A DNA stretch of 64,000 nt from Paenibacillus sediminis (GCF_017873765.1 NZ_JAGGKP010000001.1:496001-560000); one strand, 5' to 3'; shown: positions 33,537 to 43,527, numbered from the stretch's first letter. Made by a program: numbers and translations. The notes: a model not told the origin generated them from the letters alone.

Positions 33537-34378
33537 TGGCAGGCCCATACAAGTTTTCATTCAAAAAAATGTTGCCCCATCTCATCTTAATGATCTATTT
33601 GCTCGTTATTCTTTTTCCTTTCCTATTCGTATTGTTCTCATCCGTAAAGCACAACAACAATGAAATTGCCCTCAATCCCTTTGGTATTCCGAAACAGCTC
33701 GTATTTAGCAATTATGTAGAAGCATGGGTAAATGCCAAGATCAGCACATACTTTGTGAACAGCTTGTATATTTCAACCTTGTCAGCTGCCGCGTCTATTC
33801 TTGTTGCTTCTATGTTCTCATTTGCAGTGTCACGTATGCGATACACTAAACTCGGATTCATCTTATCCTCTTGTATATTAATAGGCATGCTTATTCCTAA
33901 CAATGCTTTGCTGCTTCCTATTTATTTGCTCGTAAAAAAACTGCATATATTAAATACCCATTGGGCGCTCATTATACCGTATATCGCTAACGCGATTCCT
34001 TTTTCGGTCATTATTTTATCCGCATTTATGCGGTCTCTCCCAACCGAGATCGAAGAAGCAGCGGTAATGGATGGGTTGAGAGCTCCGGGGATTTTTGCTA
34101 GAATTGTGGTACCACTTACAGTTCCTGCCATGGTGACGGTGTTTATCGTGAATTTCCTCGGGAATTGGAACGAATTCCTTCTCGCCAATTATTTTCTATC
34201 TAATGACGAGCTTCGCACGCTTCCGGTAGGAATGGTTGGTTTCCGCGATCAGTATCAAATGAATTATGCTCAAATGTCAGCGGGCATTGTATACAGTGTA
34301 GTCCCAGTCATTGTGATCTATGCCATCCTCCAAGAAAAGATTATCGAGGGTGTTACTGCAGGTAGTATAAAAGGTTAA
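33536..34378 (+). CDS. Sugar ABC transporter permease (MalG/UgpE-like)
   Basis: A 280-residue membrane protein, partner of the preceding permease. The EAA loop is EIEEAAVMDGLRAPGIFARI, followed by VPLTVPAMVTVFI. With the first permease it forms the heterodimeric channel for the bound sugar. The sensor kinase gene starts 35 bases after its stop. Confidence 0.94.
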   Translation: MAGPYKFSFKKMLPHLILMIYLLVILFPFLFVLFSSVKHNNNEIALNPFGIPKQLVFSNYVEAWVNAKISTYFVNSLYISTLSAAASILVASMFSFAVSRMRYTKLGFILSSCILIGMLIPNNALLLPIYLLVKKLHILNTHWALIIPYIANAIPFSVIILSAFMRSLPTEIEEAAVMDGLRAPGIFARIVVPLTVPAMVTVFIVNFLGNWNEFLLANYFLSNDELRTLPVGMVGFRDQYQMNYAQMSAGIVYSVVPVIVIYAILQEKIIEGVTAGSIKG

Positions 34379-34412
34379 GGCTTGTTTCAAGTTTGAATCA
34401 GGAGTCCTGTCT

Positions 34413-36224
34413 ATGAACCTTCGGCTAAAGCTGTTTACTGCCTTTCTTGCACTCATTATCATTCCGTTATTTGTGCTCGGTATAGTCACGTTTCTCGTTA
34501 CCTACTATTCCATTGAGGAAAAGTATAGCCAGCAAGCAGAATACTCTCTTAAAGCCATTAGCTACAGTATTACGAATGTTTTTAATGAAATGAACAATGT
34601 AACGGACAATGGAATTGCTACGGCGGTTTTCGAGATGGCGCTAAGTGCGAAAGATCCCGAAAATCAAGATTTAACGGATGCGGATCAATTGAACTTGAAC
34701 GCAAACCAGCGTAATTTCCGTACTCTGCTCTACAATCATCCTGCGATTAGCTATGCGTTTTTGTACAATTTTAAAGGAAAGGGCCAGTCTAGTATTGTGT
34801 CCATTTTCACCAAGGAAAATTTTAAAACATTGCCATTTGATGAATTCAAGAAGCATCCGCTCTATGAGCAGGTGATGAAGCTAAATGGACTGCCGAAATG
34901 GCTTGCGCCGCATGAGTATCCTGAGCTTACTGGCTCCGAGCCTGTTTTTACGCAAATCCGATTAGTGAAGGAATTAAGTTATTTTCGGAATGTAGGTATT
35001 CTCGTCGTGCAGGTGAAGAATTGGGAATTCGAAAAGATTTTCAGAAACTTAAAGCTAAGCAGCAACATGCAGGATACTCGGTTCCTCCTTGTAAATGACG
35101 AAGGGCTAATTCTATATGATCATACTGGGAAGCTGGATAGCGAGACGATCCAGTCGCATATGAACCATTCCGTGATGTTTAAAAGCGGCTATCAGAGCTT
35201 TCGAGGAAAGTTTGACGGACAAGAGAGCATCATTTCGGTCTATCATTTAAAGGAATATCCATGGAGTCTCGTATCGGTTGCTTCGTGGCATTCACTGTCT
35301 CAAGAAATTCGAGTCATTGCGGTATGGTTCATTGTCATAACGAGCATCTGTTTACTCGCAGCAATCTTGTTCAATCTCATCTTTATGAACCGTATTACAG
35401 GTTACATCGGCGTTATTGTTCGATTTATGAGAAAGGTTGAAGACGGGGACTTGCACGTTAGAGTGGAGACGAAAGGAAATGACGAGCTCCATTTGCTTGC
35501 TGAAGGCTTCAATAACTTGATGGATAAAATGAATCAGTTGTTTAGGCAGGTTAAGTGCGAGCAAGACCAGAAGAACAAAGCGGAGCTTCGTGTATTACAA
35601 GCACAGATCAAGCCGCATTTTCTATTTAATACGCTGGAATCGATTAATGCACTCGCCGTTCAGAATGAAGGGAAGAAAGTAAGCCAAATGGTATATAGGC
35701 TTGCCAGCATTTTACGCATTAGTATTCAAGGAAACGAAGAAATTACGATTATTCAAGAGCTCGAACATTTGAACAGTTACTTAGAAATTCAAAAGTTTCG
35801 GTTTGAAGATTTGTTTGATTACGAAATCGATATTCATAAAGAGCTGTATAACCATATGATTTTGAAGCTGACGCTTCAGCCGTTAGTAGAGAACAGCATC
35901 CAGCACGGTTTCGAGGGCATACCGTATCGTGGAAAAATACGAATTACCGGTTACGCAGAGTCAGATCGTATTTTGCTGCGGATTGAAGACAATGGAATTG
36001 GTATGAGTTCAGAGCAACTTAAAGTTTTTCAATATATGGTTTCTGAAGAACACGAGAAAGCGAATCAAGAGCGTAGAGGACTTGGCATTCGCAGTGTAGC
36101 GGATCGCCTTCGCATCCACTATGGCGAGCGGTATGGTCTATTTATTTGCTCCCATTCTGGTGAGGGTACAATTATTCAAATCGTCATTCCTAAATATGAA
36201 TGGGGGGGTAGCCGTGAAACTTAG
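34413..36224 (+). CDS. YesM-type sensor histidine kinase
   Basis: A 603-residue membrane kinase. Helix 1 is about residues 6-28, an extracellular sensory region about 30-290, helix 2 about 297-320, and then a HAMP linker. The phospho-acceptor domain has AQIKPHFLFNTLESINAL with the histidine, and the ATPase domain ENSIQHG, EDNGIGM and GLGIRSVADRL. It probably senses the sugar or binding protein of the upstream transporter. Its end overlaps the response regulator by 11 bases. Confidence 0.95.
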   Translation: MNLRLKLFTAFLALIIIPLFVLGIVTFLVTYYSIEEKYSQQAEYSLKAISYSITNVFNEMNNVTDNGIATAVFEMALSAKDPENQDLTDADQLNLNANQRNFRTLLYNHPAISYAFLYNFKGKGQSSIVSIFTKENFKTLPFDEFKKHPLYEQVMKLNGLPKWLAPHEYPELTGSEPVFTQIRLVKELSYFRNVGILVVQVKNWEFEKIFRNLKLSSNMQDTRFLLVNDEGLILYDHTGKLDSETIQSHMNHSVMFKSGYQSFRGKFDGQESIISVYHLKEYPWSLVSVASWHSLSQEIRVIAVWFIVITSICLLAAILFNLIFMNRITGYIGVIVRFMRKVEDGDLHVRVETKGNDELHLLAEGFNNLMDKMNQLFRQVKCEQDQKNKAELRVLQAQIKPHFLFNTLESINALAVQNEGKKVSQMVYRLASILRISIQGNEEITIIQELEHLNSYLEIQKFRFEDLFDYEIDIHKELYNHMILKLTLQPLVENSIQHGFEGIPYRGKIRITGYAESDRILLRIEDNGIGMSSEQLKVFQYMVSEEHEKANQERRGLGIRSVADRLRIHYGERYGLFICSHSGEGTIIQIVIPKYEWGGSRET

Positions 36225-36999
36225 AGTACTGCTTGTAGATGACGAGCTGCCGATTTTAAACAATTTACGGTCGGTTCTGCCATGGGGAGATATGGGGATA
36301 GAAGTTGCGGCTGTTGCCCGCAATGGAGTTCAAGCGTTATCAGCGATTGATGAGCATGCTCCTGATATCATTCTGTGCGATATTCGAATGCCGGTTATGG
36401 ATGGAATGACCTTTTTGCGAGAGATGCGCGAGCATGGCTGCACCAGTGAAATTGTCATGCTATCCGGTTATCAGGAGTTCGAATATGCTCGGACCGCTAT
36501 TCAATACGGAGTCAAGGACTACATTTGCAAACCGATTCATTATGAACAATTAGAATCCGCCGTGCGGACGATAGCTGAAGATATTCGGACGAAGAGAAGA
36601 AAGGAGCTGATGCAGTTTACTCCTTCATTCGTAGAAGGCCCAATTGATGCAAGAGGGAAGAAATCTTCAGAACTATTAATGATATCCGCGCAGGAGTATA
36701 TTCAGCTTCATCTTGGGACGGATTTCGGTATTGATGATATTGCAGAGTACCTCGGGATCAGCTGCAGTTATTTTTGCCTGCTTTTTAAAAATCATTTTGG
36801 GGAAACATTTGTAGAATATATGACCAAACAGCGAATCGAAGCGGCGAAGCGATTATTGCTGAAAACAGAGAAGAGCATTGCTCAAATCGGCGCAGGTGTG
36901 GGCTATCATGAGCGTCGTTATTTTACAAAAGTGTTCCAAAAGTATACAGGGATGACACCTTCGGAGTATCGGGATCATCAGAGAGATTCTTCGGCGTAA
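36214..36999 (+). CDS. YesN-type response regulator with AraC DNA-binding domain
   Basis: A 261-residue protein from GTG 36214, which lies after a run of Gs in the kinase end. The receiver domain has the acidic pair VDDE and the phosphorylated aspartate in ILCDIRMPVMDG, plus the switch lysine in YICKPIH. The C-terminal AraC domain has FGIDDIAEYLGISCSYFCLLF and RRYFTKVFQKYTGMTPSEYR. It likely activates the transporter operon. Confidence 0.94.
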   Translation: MKLRVLLVDDELPILNNLRSVLPWGDMGIEVAAVARNGVQALSAIDEHAPDIILCDIRMPVMDGMTFLREMREHGCTSEIVMLSGYQEFEYARTAIQYGVKDYICKPIHYEQLESAVRTIAEDIRTKRRKELMQFTPSFVEGPIDARGKKSSELLMISAQEYIQLHLGTDFGIDDIAEYLGISCSYFCLLFKNHFGETFVEYMTKQRIEAAKRLLLKTEKSIAQIGAGVGYHERRYFTKVFQKYTGMTPSEYRDHQRDSSA

Positions 37000-37065
37000 T
37001 AAGGAGTAAAGCATGCATTTTGTCGTATTGATGAAAATTTTTACTCGGCTGTAAGTAGCAATTTT

Positions 37066-37131
37066 TGTTATAATAACTTTTACAAGGCTGGTAAGGTCTT
37101 TGTTAGAAGACCAAGCTGGCTTCTTTTTTTC
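37066..37131 (+). promoter_or_regulatory. Promoter and short hairpin leader of the stalk-domain gene
   Basis: TGTTATAAT (37066-37074) is an extended -10. Soon after, GGTCTT and AAGACC pair around TGTTAG, and a run of seven T residues follows 12 bases later. It might be a weak attenuator, but the stem is not directly next to the T-run. Confidence 0.35.
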
Positions 37132-37226
37132 AGCATCATTAGAAACTTTTGCCTGTGATAAAACGTTTATAACTATGCATTTAGCGCAGACAAAAATGAC
37201 AAAATGGGAGTAGAAGGAGCCGAGTA

Positions 37227-39413
37227 ATGAACTTAAAGAAATGGTTAGTTGTTGCTTTAGTAGCGTCTCAAGCTGCGATCGCCCTTCCAGTAAGTGCAGA
37301 TAATGCGCAGCAGGGAACAGGGGATCAAAGCAGTGTTCAGCAAGTTCCGCAGAACAGTACAGATCAAAGTATGACAGGGGATTCAGCTTCAAATGGTGCG
37401 GTAAATTCACTGCCAGCTAATAATGATGGGTCAGCGGCTAATCCGCAGACATCGACACCAAACGAGAGTTCAAGCGGGTCTAGCGAACCAAGTAATCAAC
37501 CTGCGACACCCGATTATTCTGCGATGTCAGCAGGTCCAGGTCAGCTTGTTTTAATGATGAACAGCAATAAAATGTATCAAGACGGAAAGTTGTATTTAGC
37601 TGGTCAGCCAATGACAGTGAAAAATGGTGTGTCTTATATAGCGATTCGGGCAATCGTTGAACGTGTCGGTTTAGTGCTTGCTTATGACAGTAAAACAAAA
37701 GAAACGATTATTACGAGCGGCAGCAACGAGCTTCGCTTTAAAACTAACAGCAATGTGTATAAGGTGAATGGCGTCTCTAAACCGATGAAAGGGGCATCGT
37801 ATCAACAAAAGAATACATTCATGGTGCCGCTGACATCGATTACACAAGCGCTCAATATCCCTTATGCCGTGGATCAAAAAGCGAAGAAAGTGATTTTGTC
37901 CTTATCAACGAAGCCTGTCGCGACGTTTACAATTCAGCCTGTTGATATTTACGCAGGACAGACGCAAGTGATGTATCAAACAAGTTCGTCTTCTCCAAGA
38001 GGTCTTGCGATCGTAGAAGAGCGCTGGGAAGGACGAGAGGATATTTTCCAAGAACCAGGCCCGCATGTTGTTACATACTCGGTTCGCGATTCAAGCGGAC
38101 AGTGGAGTGATCCATTTTCGATAACGATTGACGTTAAGAAGCCAAATGAACCGCCAGTTGCTATGTTTACTACAGATAAAGATACATATAAAATGGGTGA
38201 GCTTGTCACGATTACAGATCAAAGTACGGATGATGAGAATGCGATCATTAGCCGTGATTGGTTAAACAATCGTCTCGCCTTTTTCACACCGGGGCCAGTT
38301 ACGATTAAGTTGACTGTAACCGATAAGCACGGCGCATCATCGTATTACGAGAAAACAATCAATATTACGAATGAAACGCTGTATACGGAGGATGACTTTA
38401 ATAAAATCTTTACACCAATTGGTGCAAAATATACCTTTAATGGTTCTTCCGTTCCATCGATGAATAAAATTCAGTATACATTTGATTCTGAGCCGCGAGT
38501 GCTCATTCGCAGCAACAGCCCGGAAACTGTATATTCTGAAGGAATTGTATATAAAGAAACAGCTGTAGGCAGCACTCGTTTTATGATCCATCATAAAAAT
38601 TCAACGAACAAAGATATGATGATGTATGTCGTTGCGACGAACCGCAACTCTGAGGCTGCTTCGCTAATTACGGATGATATCGGGTTTGCAGGACCAAGTG
38701 AGTTTGCAACGGCTGCCGGGAAATTGTCGGTTCAGCGTTATTTTGAATCGATGCAAACGGGCTCACGTCATCAAGAGATATCTCTGCAACCTGGAGAAAG
38801 CAAGGTCATTCTTAACGATTTAAGTGCACAGAAAATAAAACCCGAGCAAGTCATCTCATTGCTGGCTGATACGTACTCTGATTATCCGATTGAATATAAC
38901 ATTATTATGATCGATCCTAGCAAAGACCCGCTCAAAACTCTGCCGTACTTGTATGTACTTGAGCGTGACGGAATTCATAATCGCGGCACTTATCCAATGT
39001 CTACTCGTAATATTGAAGTAAGCGATCTTGTCGGCGGCAGTACTCCATCTCGTTTGGCATTAGGAGATAACGGCAGTGATCCGAATTTGACTGGAATGGA
39101 TGGTGTAACGGGTCTAGAAGCTTCAAATGCGGGTAACTTTGGAGTGCTCTACGATATGAAGTTTGACCGTGTCGCACCCAATACATTGATTACGTTTAAC
39201 CCTCGCGGGGGAAAATTTGCAGGGTTTATTCTTGTCAATGGTAACATCGTGGACGTCGCGTCAAACGGTGCAGTCGATGCACCGAATGAAACGAGCGTTC
39301 TGTACCGAACGGGCAGCTATGAAACATCTGTTGAAATATTATTTACCGCTGCACCGGGCAGTAATCTGCCGATCAACTTCCTGTTCATGCCTTTACCAGA
39401 ACGTAAAAATTAA
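37227..39413 (+). CDS. Secreted stalk-domain (copper amine oxidase N-terminal-like) protein with PKD-type domain
   Basis: A 728-residue exported protein. The signal peptide (about 1-25) ends ALPVSADN, followed by a Ser/Asn/Gln/Thr-rich linker to about residue 100. A stalk domain at about 110-230 (GKLYLAGQPMTVKNG, then AKKVILS) and PKD-like repeats at about 235-385 (KPNEPPVAMFTTDKD, ITDQSTDDEN) follow. The 340-residue C-terminal part is unrecognised. The ATG has AGAAGGAG upstream. The domains suggest a cell-surface adhesin or scaffold, not an amine oxidase. Confidence 0.85.
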   Translation: MNLKKWLVVALVASQAAIALPVSADNAQQGTGDQSSVQQVPQNSTDQSMTGDSASNGAVNSLPANNDGSAANPQTSTPNESSSGSSEPSNQPATPDYSAMSAGPGQLVLMMNSNKMYQDGKLYLAGQPMTVKNGVSYIAIRAIVERVGLVLAYDSKTKETIITSGSNELRFKTNSNVYKVNGVSKPMKGASYQQKNTFMVPLTSITQALNIPYAVDQKAKKVILSLSTKPVATFTIQPVDIYAGQTQVMYQTSSSSPRGLAIVEERWEGREDIFQEPGPHVVTYSVRDSSGQWSDPFSITIDVKKPNEPPVAMFTTDKDTYKMGELVTITDQSTDDENAIISRDWLNNRLAFFTPGPVTIKLTVTDKHGASSYYEKTINITNETLYTEDDFNKIFTPIGAKYTFNGSSVPSMNKIQYTFDSEPRVLIRSNSPETVYSEGIVYKETAVGSTRFMIHHKNSTNKDMMMYVVATNRNSEAASLITDDIGFAGPSEFATAAGKLSVQRYFESMQTGSRHQEISLQPGESKVILNDLSAQKIKPEQVISLLADTYSDYPIEYNIIMIDPSKDPLKTLPYLYVLERDGIHNRGTYPMSTRNIEVSDLVGGSTPSRLALGDNGSDPNLTGMDGVTGLEASNAGNFGVLYDMKFDRVAPNTLITFNPRGGKFAGFILVNGNIVDVASNGAVDAPNETSVLYRTGSYETSVEILFTAAPGSNLPINFLFMPLPERKN

Positions 39414-39429
39414 TATGAGGATAAATAAA

Positions 39430-39457
39430 GCCCTTGTTCTTATTCCAGAACAAGGGC
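39430..39457. terminator. Hairpin between the stalk-domain gene and the iron cluster
   Basis: GCCCTTGTTCT and AGAACAAGGGC form an 11-bp perfect stem. On the minus strand it is followed by TTTATTTAT, so it probably ends the siderophore cluster transcript too. Confidence 0.75.
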
Positions 39458-39464
39458 TATTAGT

Positions 39465-40226
39465 TTACTTGTGTGCAATAGGACATACTTTACAGTATGT
39501 TTTATTCGGAAGATTGTGCCGCAGGCAGCAGTGTTGACGAACTAGGGCTTTATCAGTGATGTCGGGTATTACGCCGCCAGGCACAGAATGGAGCAGCGGA
39601 TTTGAGGCAGTTCCAAACCACGAAGCGGACGAGTGTGCGAGCAAATGATTAAAATCGGTCTGAATAGATCGTTTCTCTTGGTTCGTACTTGCTCGTGAGT
39701 AAAATTCGCCATATTCATGACGAACATATAATAACGTACTTTCCCACAAAATTTCTATTTTGAGATGAGAGATCTGATGGATTTGCAAAAATAAAGGACT
39801 GAGAAAATGCTTGAACATAGCTGATGCAACGTTATCCAGTTGAAAGTCATCATTTGAGTCTTCTTCATCGTATTCGTAATGAAGTGATAGATTCCCGGCA
39901 TCGGTTATCTCCAAATGCAGGCGATCCTTCTGAATAACGAGCGGCACCTTCTCTATACTCCACAAGTATAGGATTCCGCATACAGAGCGGGCGATATGTT
40001 TCACCAGTGTCGAAGCAACGATCGATTTAAAAGAATTGCGAGCTGCCTGTTCAGTATGATAGGTGCTTGCATAGAACGTCAGGGCATCAACAAAATGATG
40101 GTGATCAAGCAGATCGCTTGTACGAATTGTATATGAATTTTCATATGCGATGTACCTATTTGGTTCTTCTATATATAATCGGAAATGATCTGCTACGTAT
40201 TCAATCAGCTGAGTAGAAAGTCTCAT
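39465..40226 (-). CDS. FhuF-like (2Fe-2S) siderophore-iron reductase
   Basis: A 253-residue cytosolic protein. The C-terminus CCLRHNLPNKTYCKVCP has the four cysteines in the CC-x10-C-x2-C arrangement of FhuF-type [2Fe-2S] reductases, which release iron from imported ferric siderophores. It is the last gene of a minus-strand operon, 6 bases after the second permease. Fur control through the upstream box is expected. Confidence 0.85.
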   Translation of the reverse strand: MRLSTQLIEYVADHFRLYIEEPNRYIAYENSYTIRTSDLLDHHHFVDALTFYASTYHTEQAARNSFKSIVASTLVKHIARSVCGILYLWSIEKVPLVIQKDRLHLEITDAGNLSLHYEYDEEDSNDDFQLDNVASAMFKHFLSPLFLQIHQISHLKIEILWESTLLYVRHEYGEFYSRASTNQEKRSIQTDFNHLLAHSSASWFGTASNPLLHSVPGGVIPDITDKALVRQHCCLRHNLPNKTYCKVCPIAHK

Positions 40227-40232
40227 TTCACC

Positions 40233-41291
40233 CTACTCCTCCCGGCTTCGCCACAGTAAGTAAATGAAGAATGGTGCTCCGATTGCCGAAGTGAATACAC
40301 CAACAGGAACATCTAATGGAGCAAACCAAGTACGGGCGCATAAATCTGCAGCAACGACAATAAATGCACCGCAGCATGCGCTGGCAGGAAGCAGGCTGCC
40401 AAATGAGCCGCCGATGAGTTTTCTTGCCATGTGCGGAGCGAGGAGTGCTACAAACCCGATCGCACCTCCGATCGAAATAGATGCACCTGCAAGGGCAACA
40501 GCAATGATGATCAACATTACTCGGTCTTTCTCCACATGGCTTCCAGCTGAAGCAGCAACATCGTCTCCAAGCTGCAGCATGTTGATTCGGCGGGTAAATA
40601 TGAAAGACGCGATAAACAAGACAATAAACCAAGGAACGATCATCATCACATGTTTCCATGAAGAACCATACACACTGCCGAGGAGCCAGTCGAAAGCTTT
40701 CTGAGCAACTTCTGTCGGTCCAGTTACGAGCAGCATCATCGACACTGCCGACGTTGCCGAACTGATCCCAACCCCAATGAGGACAAGCATGAGCGGCTTA
40801 ACGCCATTTTTCCATGATAATAAGTAGATGAGAGCAGTCGTAACAGCCGCTCCCACAAAGGCTGCAGGAGGGATCCAGAATACACTGGCCGTTGGTATGA
40901 GTGTGATGATGGCAACAGCCACCACCGAAGCGCCGCCGGTAACCCCCATAATATCGGGCGAAGCGAGCGGGTTGCGAATTAATCCTTGCATAATAGCTCC
41001 AGATGCAGCTAGACAAGCACCAACGAACGCTCCGGAGATGATCCGAGGAAGACGCAACTTTTGCACCGTAATGACATCAAGGGAACTGCCTTGACCGAAT
41101 ATCGCTTTGATTACGTTCCACGGTGAGATGAGGTTCGTTCCAATTCCCGTACTTATAATAATTGCAAGCAACACAGCTAGTAATAGAGCCGTTAATATAA
41201 TAAGCTGCTGTTTTGTCGTTAAAAATGAGATAGAACCTTTATATAAACGAACCGGAATATTGGAATCGGCTGAAAATCTCTTATTGTTCAT
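40233..41291 (-). CDS. FecCD-family iron-siderophore ABC permease (second subunit)
   Basis: A 352-residue membrane protein with about ten helices. Family signatures are RLPRIISGAFVGACLAASGAIMQ (split across the first conserved helix and loop), NPLASPDIMGVTGGASV and IGFVALLAPHMARKLIG, where the ATPase contacts. Its start overlaps the stop of the preceding permease as ATGA. No ATPase gene is present in the cluster, so a shared FhuC/YusV-type subunit is likely. Confidence 0.94.
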   Translation of the reverse strand: MNNKRFSADSNIPVRLYKGSISFLTTKQQLIILTALLLAVLLAIIISTGIGTNLISPWNVIKAIFGQGSSLDVITVQKLRLPRIISGAFVGACLAASGAIMQGLIRNPLASPDIMGVTGGASVVAVAIITLIPTASVFWIPPAAFVGAAVTTALIYLLSWKNGVKPLMLVLIGVGISSATSAVSMMLLVTGPTEVAQKAFDWLLGSVYGSSWKHVMMIVPWFIVLFIASFIFTRRINMLQLGDDVAASAGSHVEKDRVMLIIIAVALAGASISIGGAIGFVALLAPHMARKLIGGSFGSLLPASACCGAFIVVAADLCARTWFAPLDVPVGVFTSAIGAPFFIYLLWRSREE

Positions 41292-42301
41292 TTCTGCAGT
41301 AACCCCTTTCTGGCTGCATAAACGAAGAAAGGCACACCGATGAGAGCAGTCATCACACCGATTGGCATTTCACCAGGAGCTGCTATAAAGCGGGCTGCAA
41401 TATCAGACAGAAGCAGTAATATAGCGCCTAACAATCCGCTATAAATGGCAAGCCAGCGAATGTCGTTGCCGACAAGATACCTAGCAATATGCGGAATAAC
41501 GAGTCCGATAAAACCAATCGGTCCTGCAATTGCCACAGAGCTTCCTGCTAAGATGACAATCAGAATACCCATGAGCAGTTTAAGAAGCGCTGTTTTTTGC
41601 CCGAGACTTTTGGCAACATCATCTCCTAAGAGAAGCGTATTGATAGCTGGGCCTATGAAGAAGGAAACGATCCACGCACCTGCCATGTAAGGAGCAACTT
41701 TAAGGAGCATGTCCAGACTGCGTCCTTCGACAGAACCTGTCATCCAGAATAGTACTTCCTCCATAGCGCGATTGCTCGCAATGAGCATTCCATTCGTTAG
41801 AGAAGAGCACAGAGCCGCTATAGCCGCCCCTGCTAAAGTGATTTTGAGAGGAGTTAATCCTTGTCGTCCCACAGATCCTAATATAAAGACTAGCAGACAA
41901 CTGACCCCAGCGCCTAAAAATGCGATCCAAGTGAAACTCGTAAGTGAGTTAACTCCGAATATTACAAATGAAGTAACAACAAACAGGGCCGCGCCTGCGT
42001 TAATGCCGAATATACCTGAGTCTGCGAGCGGATTTTTCGTTAATGATTGAAGCATAACACCGCATATTCCTAAGCTCGCCCCAACGAACGCCCCAATGAA
42101 AGCACGAGGGATACGAACATCTCGAATAATAATTTGTTCGTTGCTGCCGTTAAAAGCAATAAGTGCCTGCCACGTATCATGCCACTCCGTTTTATGAACG
42201 CCAAACATCACACTGGCTGCGAAACCAGTTAATGCAAGAAGGACACCAATGAAGACGCCCAACCATCTATAACGATTATTATGTAATAAGTAAGAGTGCA
42301 T
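41288..42301 (-). CDS. FecCD-family iron-siderophore ABC permease (first subunit)
   Basis: A 337-residue membrane protein with the matching signatures RIPRAFIGAFVGASLGICG, KNPLADSGIFGINAGA and IGFIGLVIPHIARYLVG. It pairs with the next gene to form the inner-membrane channel. Its start at 42301 is followed upstream by a Fur box. It is divergent from the binding-protein gene at 42556, giving a complete uptake set around one regulatory region. Confidence 0.94.
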   Translation of the reverse strand: MHSYLLHNNRYRWLGVFIGVLLALTGFAASVMFGVHKTEWHDTWQALIAFNGSNEQIIIRDVRIPRAFIGAFVGASLGICGVMLQSLTKNPLADSGIFGINAGAALFVVTSFVIFGVNSLTSFTWIAFLGAGVSCLLVFILGSVGRQGLTPLKITLAGAAIAALCSSLTNGMLIASNRAMEEVLFWMTGSVEGRSLDMLLKVAPYMAGAWIVSFFIGPAINTLLLGDDVAKSLGQKTALLKLLMGILIVILAGSSVAIAGPIGFIGLVIPHIARYLVGNDIRWLAIYSGLLGAILLLLSDIAARFIAAPGEMPIGVMTALIGVPFFVYAARKGLLQK

Positions 42302-42372
42302 GGCTTTTCCTTTCTTTCTTATGTCGTACGTTTACAACTTTAAAGTGTAAAGTGAAGGGTCGTCAAAGTCAA

Positions 42373-42387
42373 TGATTATCATTCTCA
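42373..42387 (-). promoter_or_regulatory. Fur box for the permease operon
   Basis: TGATTATCATTCTCA matches the Bacillus 7-1-7 Fur box TGATAAT-N-ATTATCA with two mismatches, 72 bases upstream of the first permease. Confidence 0.65.
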
Positions 42388-42489
42388 ATTAGAAATAATT
42401 CATAATTTGGTCAAGATTCAAAATGAATTTTATAATTGAGCAAAATGATGTTGACAAAAGATCAATGGTTAAAGTAGGATTGTTATCAT

Positions 42490-42520
42490 TGATAATCATT
42501 ATCATTGATAATTGTTATCA
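42490..42520 (+). promoter_or_regulatory. Tandem Fur boxes for the binding-protein gene
   Basis: TGATAATCATTATCA (42490-42504) is a perfect Fur box. TGATAATTGTTATCA (42506-42520) follows after one base with a single mismatch. The 16-base step allows more than one Fur dimer to bind. Confidence 0.88.
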
Positions 42521-42555
42521 ATACATAATTTGAATAAAGGGGAGCAAGAGGAGAA

Positions 42556-43518
42556 ATGAAAATTTTCAAGAGCATGATGTTTTTGGTACTGGCAACTGCA
42601 TTGTTGCTTGCTGGATGTTCGAAAGGTAAAGAGACTACATCTTCTAGTAATCAGCAAAGCAGCAGTGAACAGTCAGAACGTGTTATTAAAGACGCAATGG
42701 GAGAGGTTAAAGTTCCTGCACACCCGCAGCGCATTGTTGTATTAACAAATGAAGGCACAGAAGCTTTGCTTGCTCTTGGAATTAAACCAGTAGGTGCGGT
42801 GAAATCATGGACAGGAGACCCATGGTATCCTCACATTAAAGATAAAATGGAAGGCGTTGAAAACGTCGGTGAGGAAGGTCAGCCTAATCTCGAAGCAATC
42901 GCAGCTCTTAAACCTGACCTGATCTTAGGAACTAAAATGCGCCAAGAAAAAATTTACGACCAGTTAAAAGCCATCGCCCCAACCGTGTTCTCTGAAACAT
43001 TGCGCGGAGAATGGAAAGATAACTTCAGCTTGTGGGCTAATGCTGTGAACCAAGCCCAAAAAGGTAAACAAGTGATTGCTGACTATGATGCAAAAGTAGC
43101 TTCCTTCAAAGAAAAAGCTGGCGACAAGCTGAATACGAAGGTATCGATCGTACGCTTTATGCCTGGTAAAGTACGTATTTATTACAATGATACATTCTCA
43201 GGTATTATATTGAAGGATCTTGGCTTGAAACGTCCCCCAGTGCAAGATAATGACGGCTTCTCTGATGATGTAGGTAAAGAGCGCATTCCAGATATGGAAG
43301 GCGACATGTTGTTCTATTTCACATATGAAACTGGAAACGGTGAAGGAACTCAGCTTGAAAAAGAATGGACGAACGATCCGCTTTGGAAAAATCTGAATGT
43401 TGTGAAAAGCGGCAATGCACACCGTGTAAATGACGCGATTTGGAACACGGCTGGCGGCGTCATTGCAGCAAACTTAATGATCGATGATCTTGCTAAATAT
43501 TTTGACATTAAACTATAA
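42556..43518 (+). CDS. Iron-siderophore ABC transporter substrate-binding lipoprotein
   Basis: A 320-residue binding protein. The signal peptide ends in LLLAGCSK with the lipid-modified cysteine near residue 21. The fold of class III binding proteins shows in DAMGEVKVPAHPQRIVVL, ALLALGIKPVGA, LEAIAALKPDLILG and a C-terminal NTAGGVIAANLMIDDL. The ATG has GGGGAGCAAGAGGAG upstream. It delivers a ferric siderophore, of unknown identity, to the divergent FecCD permeases. Confidence 0.93.
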   Translation: MKIFKSMMFLVLATALLLAGCSKGKETTSSSNQQSSSEQSERVIKDAMGEVKVPAHPQRIVVLTNEGTEALLALGIKPVGAVKSWTGDPWYPHIKDKMEGVENVGEEGQPNLEAIAALKPDLILGTKMRQEKIYDQLKAIAPTVFSETLRGEWKDNFSLWANAVNQAQKGKQVIADYDAKVASFKEKAGDKLNTKVSIVRFMPGKVRIYYNDTFSGIILKDLGLKRPPVQDNDGFSDDVGKERIPDMEGDMLFYFTYETGNGEGTQLEKEWTNDPLWKNLNVVKSGNAHRVNDAIWNTAGGVIAANLMIDDLAKYFDIKL

Positions 43519-43527
43519 ATCATTTTG

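Noticed and set aside
36853..37410. A 185-codon leftward frame over the response regulator end and stalk gene start
   Set aside because: It spans two rightward genes and the promoter between them, with no ribosome site.
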